A DNA stretch of 64,000 nt from Foetidibacter luteolus (GCF_009650435.1 NZ_VVIP01000062.1:19226-83225), one strand, 5' to 3'; numbered from the stretch's first letter, positions 46,021-53,863 are shown. Numbers and translations: made by a program. The notes: generated by a model not told the origin, from the sequence alone.

Positions 46021-46917
46021 ATGGCAACAGACGGAGTAAAAATTATTGACGGGGACTTAGCGCATGACACTTATTGGGGAATTATGGATTTGTACGACAG
46101 CAATGTTGACATCGCAACTATTAAAAATGAAATCCCATTTGTAAAGACAGATTATGGAATGGAGGAAGATTTTTATCACGAAATATTTGTAACATCTTAT
46201 GCTCTTGCATTTTGGGAAATCGGCGAGTTGACAGACGATATTTTACAAGAAGTACAAAGAGTAATAAATGTTGGTGCAGGTGTAAAAATTTGGACACAAG
46301 AAAATGAGAAAGCAGGAAAAGCCCGACAAAAGGAGCTTGACAAACTTCTTAAAAAAATCAGTCAGCCAAATGCCAAAATCAGAGCAAGGAAGAAATACCG
46401 AAAAATCACTAATTTCCATTTTCAAGTCGACGACCTTTTAACTTTTAAATTAAAAGATAACCTTTACAGAGCAGTCATTTGCTCATCAATTGACCAATAT
46501 CGTGGCGAGTGTAGTTATATGCTTACACTTACAACCTATAAAAGCAAAACAAAGCCAACAGTTAATGACCTATTTAATTATGATATTTCAGGAATTATAA
46601 TTGGTGCTGGTTACGACAGAGAAACAATAATTCAAATGCAGCCTGGAGTTGAGAATCTTTGGGCTCTATATCCTTACTATGGCGAATTCTTTTTTGGACT
46701 TGTTCAACAAGCAGTTCTGCATGAATGGTTCGTAAGCTTTAAAAATAAATTTGAAAAAGTGGGGGTGTTAAGAATAAAAGACAGCTTTAAAAAATCAGGG
46801 TCTCATGGAGCAGCAAGTAGTTTTGAAAGGTTCGAAAATATTTTTGAAGACTATGACAAGGAACAAAAGATATTTGGCTATAAGAAATTCCCTGTAAAGC
46901 TTTTGTGCGACATCTAA
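46021..46917 (+). CDS. Unknown 298-residue protein (cassette 1)
   Basis: Starts MATDGVKIIDGDLAHDTYWG; an upstream in-frame TTG at 45988 is less likely because it lies in the repeat end. No signal peptide or membrane helix. Central charged stretch (KAGKARQKELDKLLKKISQP) and a C-terminal half rich in aromatic residues (WALYPYYGEFFFGLVQQAVL). I do not recognise the family. AT-rich, first gene of the plus-strand cassette array, preceded by R3 copy A and followed by an attC-like palindrome. Confidence 0.7.
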   Translation: MATDGVKIIDGDLAHDTYWGIMDLYDSNVDIATIKNEIPFVKTDYGMEEDFYHEIFVTSYALAFWEIGELTDDILQEVQRVINVGAGVKIWTQENEKAGKARQKELDKLLKKISQPNAKIRARKKYRKITNFHFQVDDLLTFKLKDNLYRAVICSSIDQYRGECSYMLTLTTYKSKTKPTVNDLFNYDISGIIIGAGYDRETIIQMQPGVENLWALYPYYGEFFFGLVQQAVLHEWFVSFKNKFEKVGVLRIKDSFKKSGSHGAASSFERFENIFEDYDKEQKIFGYKKFPVKLLCDI

Positions 46918-46924
46918 ACAAGGT

Positions 46925-47125
46925 ATACTGCTAACAGTGCATTGGCAATATAGCGAGACGACGAATATATTCTCAGCTTTTTGTCCGCTAGTCGGCTTCG
47001 GTTTCGGCAGACGAATAATGCCGAGCAGAGAATAAACAATGAGCTTTTGCATCTTTAATCAGCCGCAGTACCAGGCGGACGGAACACAGAATACCGCCAC
47101 ATCGCCAATGCTTTAACATAAGCGA
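46925..47125 (+). repeat. attC-like imperfect palindrome after cassette 1
   Basis: GCATTGGCAAT (46939-46949) pairs with ATCGCCAATGC (47101-47111), 10 of 11, and inside it TATTCTC (46968-46974) pairs with GAGAATA (47028-47034). The outer flanks read CTGCTAACA and TTTAACATAAGCG. Nested arms around a variable spacer are the shape of a cassette recombination site. Confidence 0.5.
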
Positions 47126-47165
47126 AAGCCGTTAAAATAAGCAGATAAAACTAAGGACACCATAC

Positions 47166-47648
47166 ATGAAAGTTAGAGTGTTAGATTCCTCATATATCGT
47201 TGATTTCCCCGCGAATGGTTTCGATACAACGAAAATTCTTGCAGAAATTGAAAAAGATGCTCATGCTATTGCTCGGCAGATCAACGATAACAAACTTGAG
47301 GGCTGGGAAGTGTGCTTTCGTTTCACTTATAATTATTTGAATCAAATTCTCATTTATACACGTGGAAAGTCAGAGCCCAAAGAGAAGTACAAGGAAATAA
47401 CCGTTCATATTCCAATACCAGTAAAAAATCAAGTTACTTGGGGAGTAAATCCAGAACAATATGTGTATGCAAGTCCAAATCATTTAGATCATCTGCTCAA
47501 AAATTTTCACCGCCTACCTGTAAATTATTCCAGATTTGAGAAATGTGAGGACTACGTCATTGACTGTATGAAAAGGGTACTTGCCTATTGCTTTGAACAG
47601 GGATTTACACTGAACGGAATAGTTGTAAAGCAAACTGCAAAACTTTGA
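47166..47648 (+). CDS. Imm9-like immunity protein (cassette 2)
   Basis: A 160-residue soluble protein. The stretch LEGWEVCFRFTYNYLNQILI, KYKEITVHIPIPVKNQVTWG, then LDHLLKNFHRLPVNYSRFEK and YVIDCMKRVLAYCFEQGFTL resembles the Imm9 immunity family of polymorphic toxin systems as I remember it. No toxin gene is adjacent, so it would be an orphan immunity gene. It is followed by GCCTAACAGCGTGTT, which has the form of an R'' core site (RYYYAAC). The family call needs a profile search. Confidence 0.55.
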   Translation: MKVRVLDSSYIVDFPANGFDTTKILAEIEKDAHAIARQINDNKLEGWEVCFRFTYNYLNQILIYTRGKSEPKEKYKEITVHIPIPVKNQVTWGVNPEQYVYASPNHLDHLLKNFHRLPVNYSRFEKCEDYVIDCMKRVLAYCFEQGFTLNGIVVKQTAKL

Positions 47649-47746
47649 TGTCATTTCATCGTTCACCAGGGTTAACCATCGCCTAACAGCGTGTTTATAA
47701 AATTGTGGCTGGACGTTAAGTATGCGACTTTAAATCACTATTTCCT

Positions 47747-47815
47747 TCCCCGCAACGTGTCCACCCAAAGCCCTCCTCCGAAAATCTCCGGTACGCTACT
47801 TTGCGGCAAGGGTAA
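47747..47815 (+). repeat. R3 left-end fragment
   Basis: CTTCCCCGCAACGTGTCCAC, CCAAAGCCCTCCTCCG and TCTCCGGTACGCTACTTTGC: only the first ~70 nt of R3, then unrelated sequence. Another such fragment lies at 50688-50756. Confidence 0.7.
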
Positions 47816-47895
47816 TGGTAATATAAAAAAGGTACTTATTAATAAGCTGAACATTTTTTTACCGGGTATTTGCAAAGTGATAATACCCGCATACA

Positions 47896-47984
47896 CTCAG
47901 GCTAAAGCCGCTGATTGCTTTATTTCTAACCCAAGGCTTAAGCCTTGGGTTAATTAAAAATCCGGTCAAAGGCTTTAGCCTGAG
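47896..47984. repeat. Nested perfect palindromes (REP/BIME-like)
   Basis: CTCAGGCTAAAGCC (47896-47909) is exactly complementary to GGCTTTAGCCTGAG (47971-47984). Between them, AACCCAAGGCTT and its exact complement form an uninterrupted 24-nt palindrome at 47928-47951. Confidence 0.85.
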
Positions 47985-47985
47985 T

Positions 47986-48236
47986 TGCCTTCCCTGCAAT
48001 GTGTCCACCCGAAGCCCTCCTCCGCAACAGTCTCCGGTACTTGACTTTTTTTCACCAACGAAGCCTGTGAAACCTTGTCCGACGGCCAAGTTTCTCCTAC
48101 GTAAAAAGCCCCGTTTCTGCCGCCTTTGGCGCCAGCAAGATGAGGCGGAAGCGGCTAAAAGCATAGAAAACCAGAAGGAAGAATACCGTACTTTTGGAAT
48201 ATCCGGACGGAAAGAGGTGCGGATATTAATTGTTGG
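47986..48236 (+). repeat. R3 repeat, copy B (short form)
   Basis: CAATGTGTCCACCCGAAGCC, TCTCCGGTACTTGACTTTTT, ACCAACGAAGCCTGTGAAAC and TTTGGAATATCCGGACGG (48193-48210). It lacks about 80 nt of the middle (the GGTTGATAACC part) present in copies A, C and D. It ends where the four-gene cassette begins with TTGGCTGCA. Confidence 0.82.
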
Positions 48237-48264
48237 CTGCAAGCGTAAAGCAACACCTGCAAAC

Positions 48265-48645
48265 ATGGAAGAAAAAACAATTCACAAGCTTTTGACTTAT
48301 TGCATTGCGGCAATTTGGCTTTTAAATGGATTGTTCTGTAAAGTATTAGACTTAGTTCCGAGACATCAGCAAATAGTTGCAAATATTCTAGGCGATAAAT
48401 ACTCCAGAACCCTCACTATTTTAATTGGACTTTCAGAAATCGGAATGGCAATTTGGATTTTGAGTGGTATTAGGACAAAAGTCAACGCCATTTCACAAAT
48501 CATTATTATCGGCACAATGAATACACTTGAATTTCTACTTGTGCCTCACTTATTACTATGGGGGAAGTGTAATTCCCTTTTTGCATTCTTATTGATTACA
48601 ACTATTTATTATAATGAATTTTATTTAAATAAAAGATTGGGTTAA
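48265..48645 (+). CDS. DoxX-like small membrane protein (cassette 3, gene 1)
   Basis: 126 residues from MEEKTIHKLLTYCIAAIWLL with four hydrophobic helices; GLFCKVLDLVPRHQQIVANI and ILIGLSEIGMAIWILSGI fit the DoxX-like membrane family. A longer in-frame reading to 48001 runs through the R3 repeat and is not believed. First of four close plus-strand genes (next start 10 nt later) that look like one transferred unit. Confidence 0.72.
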   Translation: MEEKTIHKLLTYCIAAIWLLNGLFCKVLDLVPRHQQIVANILGDKYSRTLTILIGLSEIGMAIWILSGIRTKVNAISQIIIIGTMNTLEFLLVPHLLLWGKCNSLFAFLLITTIYYNEFYLNKRLG

Positions 48646-48655
48646 CAGACTTAGT

Positions 48656-49393
48656 ATGCTTTCATTCCTAAAAAATCATCCATTTTCAGTTGAAGCATTT
48701 TTTGAAAGTTCACTTGTCTTGACATTTGCTGTCCCCAAAGAAGAATTGAAAACATACATTCCTGAATGTTTACAATTGGACACATTTAATGACAAATGGG
48801 CTTTCGTGGCAATAGCAATGGTTCAAACAAAAGACTTACGCCCAAAAGGTTTTCCTAAGCTTATGGGGAATGACTTTTTTTTAATAGGGTATCGTGTCTT
48901 TGTGCGCTATATAAACAATGACGGAAAGAATTTACGCGGTTTATACATTCTTAAATCAGAAACCGACAAGAAGAAAATGGAATTTATGGGTAACATCTTT
49001 ACGCATTATAATTACACAACAACTGACATTCTTCAAAAAGAAGAAATCAATTCAATAGAAATTTCATCGATAAAATCAAAATTTAAAATAAGAATAGATA
49101 AAGCAGCAGTAGAAATTCCACTACCCGAACATTCACCGTTTACTGATTGGAAAGAAGCAAGAAGATTTGCAGGACCGTTACCTTTTACATTCACCTACAA
49201 CGCAATTAAAAAAGAAGTTTTAATTATTGAGGGTGTCAGACAAAACTGGATACCTAGTGCCATAAAAGTAATTGACTATGATTTCGAATTTTTAAATTCG
49301 CTAAAACTTGGCAATCCGGTATTGGCAAATGCGTTTATTATTAAAAATATTCCCTACTACTGGAAAAAAGGTAGAATTGAACTATGGAAATAA
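48656..49393 (+). CDS. DUF2071 / YqjF-like protein (cassette 3, gene 2)
   Basis: A 245-residue protein with VEAFFESSLVLTFAVPKEEL, DKWAFVAIAMVQTKDLRPKG, YRVFVRYINNDGKNLRGLYI and LKSETDKKKMEFMGN, matching the DUF2071/acetoacetate-decarboxylase-like family. Catalysis is not established. It overlaps the next gene by 10 nt, so the two are translated together. Confidence 0.78.
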   Translation: MLSFLKNHPFSVEAFFESSLVLTFAVPKEELKTYIPECLQLDTFNDKWAFVAIAMVQTKDLRPKGFPKLMGNDFFLIGYRVFVRYINNDGKNLRGLYILKSETDKKKMEFMGNIFTHYNYTTTDILQKEEINSIEISSIKSKFKIRIDKAAVEIPLPEHSPFTDWKEARRFAGPLPFTFTYNAIKKEVLIIEGVRQNWIPSAIKVIDYDFEFLNSLKLGNPVLANAFIIKNIPYYWKKGRIELWK

Positions 49394-50136
49394 AGAGACG
49401 TAAATTTCAAGGAGTATTAAATATTTTAAGTTTTAATCGACACTTTTACGTATTCGGCATTGCAGTATTGACTTTAATAATTTCAAGCCACCTGATACTC
49501 CCCTGGTCTAATTTTTTGTATTGGACAATCATTTTTGCTTTTCTTTACGGTCTAATAATGCCACTAATTGTTTCAGCTTATGTTTATGATTTTTCTGGCT
49601 ATTATAACTTTAACTGGCTAAAAAATATCAATATTGAAGATCACAATGCCAAAAACATTTTAAATATTCATGCAGGATTTGATGAAACCAGTTTTATTAT
49701 TAAAAACTTATTTCCACAATCAGATTTAAAGGTATTTGACTTTTACAATGCTAAGCAACACACTGAACCAGCTATTGTACGAGCTAGAAGAGTAAGTTTA
49801 GTTTATCCCGATACTCAACAAATAATATCAAACTCAATTCCTCTAAAAAATAATTCAGTTGATATCATTTTATTACTATCAGCTGCTCACGAAATAAGGT
49901 CCCAAGAGGAAAAAATTCAATTTTTGAAGGAATGCAACAGGCTATGTAAGTCGAACGGAAAGGTAATTATGGTTGAACACTTACGGGATTTTCCAAATTT
50001 TCTTGCGTTTTCGGTTGGCTTTACACACTTTTTTTCCAAAAGAGTTTGGAAAAAGGCATTTGAAAAGGCAGGATTTTCCTCATTTTCCGAAACTAAATTC
50101 ACTCCCTTCATGTCTATCTTCATCTGTAGCCCATAA
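49384..50136 (+). CDS. Membrane-linked class-I SAM methyltransferase (cassette 3, gene 3)
   Basis: 250 residues: two N-terminal transmembrane helices (about 22-40 and 44-68), then a Rossmann-type methyltransferase domain with a weak glycine motif (ILNIHAGFDETSFII), an acidic VFDFYNAKQH, VDIILLLSAAHEIRSQEEK and GKVIMVEHLRDFPNF. The substrate is probably membrane-associated or hydrophobic. It overlaps the DUF2071 gene and precedes the last gene of the unit by 11 nt. Confidence 0.75.
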   Translation: MEIKRRKFQGVLNILSFNRHFYVFGIAVLTLIISSHLILPWSNFLYWTIIFAFLYGLIMPLIVSAYVYDFSGYYNFNWLKNINIEDHNAKNILNIHAGFDETSFIIKNLFPQSDLKVFDFYNAKQHTEPAIVRARRVSLVYPDTQQIISNSIPLKNNSVDIILLLSAAHEIRSQEEKIQFLKECNRLCKSNGKVIMVEHLRDFPNFLAFSVGFTHFFSKRVWKKAFEKAGFSSFSETKFTPFMSIFICSP

Positions 50137-50147
50137 TTTTTGTATAG

Positions 50148-50543
50148 ATGCATATTCACTTAAAAATAATTGGAACTCTTTTAATACTATTGGCATTGAT
50201 TCACATAGTCTTTCCAAGGTATTTTAATTGGGAAAAGGAACTGAGATCATTGAGTTTAATCAATCGTCAAATGATTACGGTTCATACTTTCTTTATTGCC
50301 TTTACAATTTTTCTTATGGGTGTGCTTTGCTTGACATCATCAAACGAACTAACTGAAACAAACCTGGGTAGAAAAATATCATTGGGCTTCGCCATATTTT
50401 GGGCTGCAAGACTGATTATTCAATTTTTTGGGTACTCGTCAAAACTTTGGAAAGGAAAAGCTTTTGAAACTACGGTACACATTTTATTTACTTTCTTGTG
50501 GACATATTTAAGTTTCATATTTGGGGCAATTGCTTTGACATGA
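50148..50543 (+). CDS. Four-helix membrane protein (cassette 3, gene 4)
   Basis: 131 residues with four transmembrane helices (IIGTLLILLALIHIVF, MITVHTFFIAFTIFLMGVLC, ISLGFAIFWAARLIIQFFG, TVHILFTFLWTYLSFIFGAI). I recognise no named family. It closes the DoxX / DUF2071 / methyltransferase / membrane protein unit. Confidence 0.7.
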   Translation: MHIHLKIIGTLLILLALIHIVFPRYFNWEKELRSLSLINRQMITVHTFFIAFTIFLMGVLCLTSSNELTETNLGRKISLGFAIFWAARLIIQFFGYSSKLWKGKAFETTVHILFTFLWTYLSFIFGAIALT

Positions 50544-50687
50544 AGGAAGATGAGGGACATGAAAGAACGCCAGCAGGTAACAAGCGTATTAAAATGTAGG
50601 CGAACGGAAGACCATTCAACAGTAAATCGTTACTCTACATCAGTTCGGGCGGGACAAGCAACTTTGGCAGCAAATCTATACTTCTTT

Positions 50688-50756
50688 CCCCGCACAATGT
50701 CTTTCTAAAGCCTTTCTCCGCAACAGTCTCCGGTACGGGACTTTGCGGCAGGGAAG
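50688..50756 (+). repeat. R3 left-end fragment
   Basis: CTTCCCCGCACAATGTCTTT, CTAAAGCCTTTCTCCGCAAC, AGTCTCCGGTACGGGACTTT and GCGGCAGGG. Truncated like the copy at 47.75 kb: both stop at the same internal place. Confidence 0.7.
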
Positions 50757-50793
50757 AAACAATTGCCCAATTAATACACAATACCCCCCGGTC

Positions 50794-50997
50794 AATGTCA
50801 TTAAGTTAAGCCCCATCGGGGCTTCCTGTTTGTAGAAACAAAGTCATTTAGATGAACGGATGCCACAGAGTGGCTACCCAATCGTCGCTTAAGGGTAGCC
50901 GCTATGCGGCATAATTCCCTTGTTTTATGCTATTTCTACAAACATATAGCACCTACGGCGCAAAGAACAAAGTCTTTCTTCTTAACTTAATGACATT
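50794..50997. mobile_element. MITE-like element with 17-bp perfect inverted ends
   Basis: AATGTCATTAAGTTAAG (50794-50810) and its exact complement CTTAACTTAATGACATT (50981-50997) bound a 204-bp stretch. Inside, TGTTTGTAGAAA (50827-50838) pairs exactly with TTTCTACAAACA (50933-50944), and GCCCCATCGGGGC and GCCGCTATGCGGC are hairpins. No coding capacity. A partial relative is at 38450-38495. Confidence 0.7.
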
Positions 50998-51110
50998 ACC
51001 CCCCGATTCTCGCAAGAATGCCAAACAAAAAATCTTAGCGCCGGCTCAAGATCAATGCGCAGCTTTAAGTTTAGCGTCTTGAAAACAGGCCATCTTTAAA
51101 TATCAACACT

Positions 51111-51433
51111 TTTCCTTCCCCGCAACGTGTCCACCCAAAGCCCTTCTCCGCAACAGTCTCCGGTAAGGGACTTTTTTACCAACGAAGCCTGTGAAACCCC
51201 TTCCGGCGGCCAAGTTTCTCCTACGTAAAAGCCCTGTTTCTGCCGCCTTTGGCGCCAGCAATATGAGACGGAAGCGGCTAATCCTGCGGTGGTTGATAAC
51301 CCACCTACCTATGTTTTTTGCGGATTTGCGCAACGTTGCTTTGCGAACCGGTGAACGGTTAAAGTATTAAAAACCAGAAGAGAGAATACCGTACTTTTGG
51401 AATATCCGGACGGAGAAGAGGTGCGGATAGTAA
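51111..51433 (+). repeat. R3 repeat, copy C (full length)
   Basis: CTTCCCCGCAACGTGTCCAC, ACCAACGAAGCCTGTGAAAC, GCCGCCTTTGGCGCCAGCA, GGTTGATAACCCACCTACC, TTTGGAATATCCGGACGG (51396-51413) and GAGGTGCGGATAGTAA. It ends exactly where the lipoprotein cassette begins. Confidence 0.85.
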
Positions 51434-51445
51434 TTGTTGGTGGCA
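51434..51445 (+). repeat. Left end of cassette 4
   Basis: TTGTTGGTGGCA, the exact reverse complement of the sequence at 51962-51973 behind the same gene. Confidence 0.75.
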
Positions 51446-51532
51446 AGTTTAGCGACACTTCAATCTGATTGTAAAATTTGACAATTCATTCAACACAGAA
51501 CGACACATTATTTATTTTAACTAAAATTGATA

Positions 51533-51931
51533 ATGAAATTTTTTAGGGAAATTATATACCTTTTATTGACTTCTTTACTCTTAGTAAGTTGTGACCCGGC
51601 AAAACTACTTGTTATAAAGGCAGACAGTAAAAGCGGTTCATCAGTCACTGTATATACAAACAATAAAATAATTCCTTTTGGCAATAAACATGACAGTACA
51701 AAAATGATTATTCAAGTACCCCTTAATGACACAACCAACAAGATATTTAACTTTGGAATAGGCAATTGGCCGAACGATGCAATCATTGACTTAGCGAAAA
51801 ATATTGACTCTATAATTTTCAGAGGCAGCACAGGTAAACAAGCGCTTATAAATAAGTCAGAACTCGAAGTTTATTTAAAGAAGCATCGGGGTGGGTATGC
51901 GGGAAGCAGATTGACGATAGAGGCAAAATAA
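51533..51931 (+). CDS. Predicted lipoprotein, unknown (cassette 4)
   Basis: 132 residues from ATG 51533 with a signal peptide and lipobox LLVSC (Cys20), then a soluble mixed alpha/beta domain (DSKSGSSVTVYTNNKIIPFG, GIGNWPNDAIIDLAKNIDSI). No family recognised. Its cassette is bounded by the 12-bp complementary ends at 51434-51445 and 51962-51973. AT-rich. Confidence 0.7.
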   Translation: MKFFREIIYLLLTSLLLVSCDPAKLLVIKADSKSGSSVTVYTNNKIIPFGNKHDSTKMIIQVPLNDTTNKIFNFGIGNWPNDAIIDLAKNIDSIIFRGSTGKQALINKSELEVYLKKHRGGYAGSRLTIEAK

Positions 51932-51961
51932 ATCGAACCAAATAAATTAACTCGACAAAAC

Positions 51962-51973
51962 TGCCACCAACAA
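51962..51973 (+). repeat. Right end of cassette 4
   Basis: TGCCACCAACAA, perfect 12/12 complement of the left end. It is followed by a GGCTTCGTC / GATGAAGCC hairpin at 51978-52011. Confidence 0.75.
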
Positions 51974-52137
51974 CTAAGGCTTCGTCGGGTGTGAAACACC
52001 AAAGATGAAGCCGATGTTGCACGGAACCTTCGGTAGCCGGGCGAATAATTATGTGGATTGAATTGAGGTGAGGATGGCGTTGAGAGGCATTAGGTTACAG
52101 ATAGGGCATGTGTAAAAAAGGCTGCGAAAGATATTAC

Positions 52138-52460
52138 ATTCCCCTGTACAGTGCCTATCTAAAGCCCTTCTCCGCAACAGTCTCCGGTACTTGACTTTTT
52201 TTACCAACGAAGCCTGTGAAACCCCGCCCGGCAGGCAATTTTCTCTTACGCAAAAAGCACCATTTCTTCCGCTTTTGGCGCCAGGAACACGAGGCGGAAG
52301 CGGCTAACCCTGCGGTAGTTGATAACCAACCTACCGATGTTTTTTTGCGGATTTGCACAACGGCACTTTGCGAACCGGCAAACAATTAAAGTATTGAAAA
52401 CCAGAAAAGAGAATACCGTATTTTTGGAATATCCGGACGGAAAGAGGTGCGGATAGTAAA
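52138..52460 (+). repeat. R3 repeat, copy D (full length)
   Basis: TAAAGCCCTTCTCCGCAACA, ACCAACGAAGCCTGTGAAAC, TTTTGGCGCCAGGAACACGA, GGTAGTTGATAACCAACCTA, TTTGGAATATCCGGACGG (52423-52440) and GAGGTGCGGATAGTAA. It ends at the start of the SMI1/KNR4 cassette. Confidence 0.85.
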
Positions 52461-52462
52461 TG

Positions 52463-52471
52463 TTGGCTGCA
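52463..52471 (+). repeat. Left end of cassette 5
   Basis: TTGGCTGCA, exact reverse complement of TGCAGCCAA at 53097-53105. Confidence 0.7.
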
Positions 52472-52505
52472 AACCGTTCAGACAGTACTCATTCATTTAA
52501 CTGAC

Positions 52506-53090
52506 ATGAAATTTTTCAACTTCTTTAGGACAAAGTCTCATAGGACTGCTTCTCATTTGAAGGAACAGTCAGTTGAAAATAATTTCACTAAGCCTGATAT
52601 AAAAGAGAAAATCATTTACAACTCAGACACTACGTTACTTGACGTTTTAAATTATATCAGAGACAACTCTGTGCAAACCGGAATACAACTAAACAAACCA
52701 GCTACCCAGATTGAAATTGGAAATTTTGAAAACCAAAAAGCAGAACTACCCGACGACTTTAAATTGTTGTATAAATTTTCTAATGGCTTTGAAACAGACC
52801 ATGACTTGTTCAGACTTATACCTCTTGACGAGATTATTGAAAATGGTTTGGACAAAAGCTATTTAGTAAGTGACACTTCTTTTCATTTTACTGAGTACAT
52901 GATTTATTCTGACATGTGGAGTGTGGATATAAGTAAACACAATATAAACGACTATAAGATTTATAATAAGACAGACACAGTTGTTTACTTGACAAATTCG
53001 CTTACTGAATTTTTGTGTGTATTCATCAACGATGGAATTTATGATGGGCTTTATGGCTGGAGAGAAACAAAACAAAAATCTCGCAAGTAA
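52506..53090 (+). CDS. SMI1/KNR4 (SUKH) family protein (cassette 5)
   Basis: 194 residues; the core KAELPDDFKLLYKFSNGFET, FRLIPLDEIIEN and VYLTNSLTEFLCVFINDGIY is the SMI1/KNR4 fold. SUKH proteins are one of the largest groups of immunity proteins against polymorphic toxins, though single genes also occur without a toxin. None is adjacent here. Bounded by the 9-bp complementary cassette ends and followed by the best attC-like structure of the window. Confidence 0.82.
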   Translation: MKFFNFFRTKSHRTASHLKEQSVENNFTKPDIKEKIIYNSDTTLLDVLNYIRDNSVQTGIQLNKPATQIEIGNFENQKAELPDDFKLLYKFSNGFETDHDLFRLIPLDEIIENGLDKSYLVSDTSFHFTEYMIYSDMWSVDISKHNINDYKIYNKTDTVVYLTNSLTEFLCVFINDGIYDGLYGWRETKQKSRK

Positions 53091-53096
53091 AAGGTC

Positions 53097-53295
53097 TGCA
53101 GCCAAGATTGGGTTTTATGCAAGTTGGGCATGACCAGCAAACATCAACTAATTGCAAATCCAAGCTGTGGTTCGGGCTGGACAAACAACTATCAGCTTTT
53201 GTACTTAATTTCATCAATATATTTCAAACAGCAGCGGTCATCGGCAGACAGATTACTAATTCCCAACCTGCATAAAGCCCTGGTCATTAGCTGCA
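53097..53295 (+). repeat. attC-like site after cassette 5
   Basis: TGCAGCCAA (53097-53105), then GGGTTTTATGCAAGTTGGG (53110-53128), which pairs 17/19 with CCCAACCTGCATAAAGCCC (53262-53280), the two exceptions being G-T pairs, and finally TTAGCTGCA (53287-53295). This is the R''-L''-spacer-L'-R' order of an attC site, about 200 nt long. Confidence 0.6.
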
Positions 53296-53311
53296 AACAA
53301 ATCAACCCACT

Positions 53312-53842
53312 ATGAGTTTAAAAAAGGAATTAAAAGAGGCTTCTAAATTGATCGACAACTTGCAAATAGAAGAAGCTGATAAATTTTTGAATGAACTTTA
53401 TTCCAAACATCCTGATAATAATGACATCAAGATTTTACTTGCTGTAACTCAAAATTCTCTTTATAATCAAGATACTGCCTTGCAACTTCTTGACTCCATT
53501 CTTGACTCGAATCCTAAACATAAACACGCAATTGCCATGTATCCATCTGTAGTGCTTGAATTGGCAGACAACTTTATTGAAAATAATGACCTGACACCTT
53601 TGAAACAAAGACTTGAGAAAATCGAGAAAATGGGATTTAAAAAAATAGGCTTCGATTTAGGTATTGTTTATAATTATCTGTCCATAATTCATGAAAGGAA
53701 TGGCGACAAAAGAAAAGCTATTGACTACTTGGAATTGCAGAAAGAACTTTATAAAAAGGATGATTTTTTAAATGATTTTCACGTAAAGAGTGGTGACATT
53801 GACAAAAAAATTGAGATGCTAACACAATATAAGAATTCGTGA
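53312..53842 (+). CDS. TPR-like protein (cassette 6)
   Basis: A 176-residue all-helical protein with tetratricopeptide-like spacing (EADKFLNELYSKHPDNNDIK, TALQLLDSILDSNPKHKHAI, YNYLSIIHERNGDKRKAIDY). No enzymatic motif. AT-rich. Its cassette runs from TTAGCTGCA at 53287-53295 to the exact complement TGCAGCTAA at 53864-53872. Role unknown; a protein-binding scaffold by fold. Confidence 0.72.
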   Translation: MSLKKELKEASKLIDNLQIEEADKFLNELYSKHPDNNDIKILLAVTQNSLYNQDTALQLLDSILDSNPKHKHAIAMYPSVVLELADNFIENNDLTPLKQRLEKIEKMGFKKIGFDLGIVYNYLSIIHERNGDKRKAIDYLELQKELYKKDDFLNDFHVKSGDIDKKIEMLTQYKNS

Positions 53843-53863
53843 CAGAAGTATTGTAAGACCTTA

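Noticed and set aside
48001..48264. N-terminal extension of the DoxX-like protein
   Set aside because: It runs through R3 copy B; the ATG at 48265 gives a normal membrane-protein start.
51103..51333. Minus-strand open frame (and its relatives at 45723-45932, 47859-48266, 52155-52385) with a shared Arg-rich GFTGFVGKK ending
   Set aside because: All four lie inside R3 copies, differ in frame beyond the shared part and have no consistent start. The likeness comes from the DNA repeat, not from a protein family.
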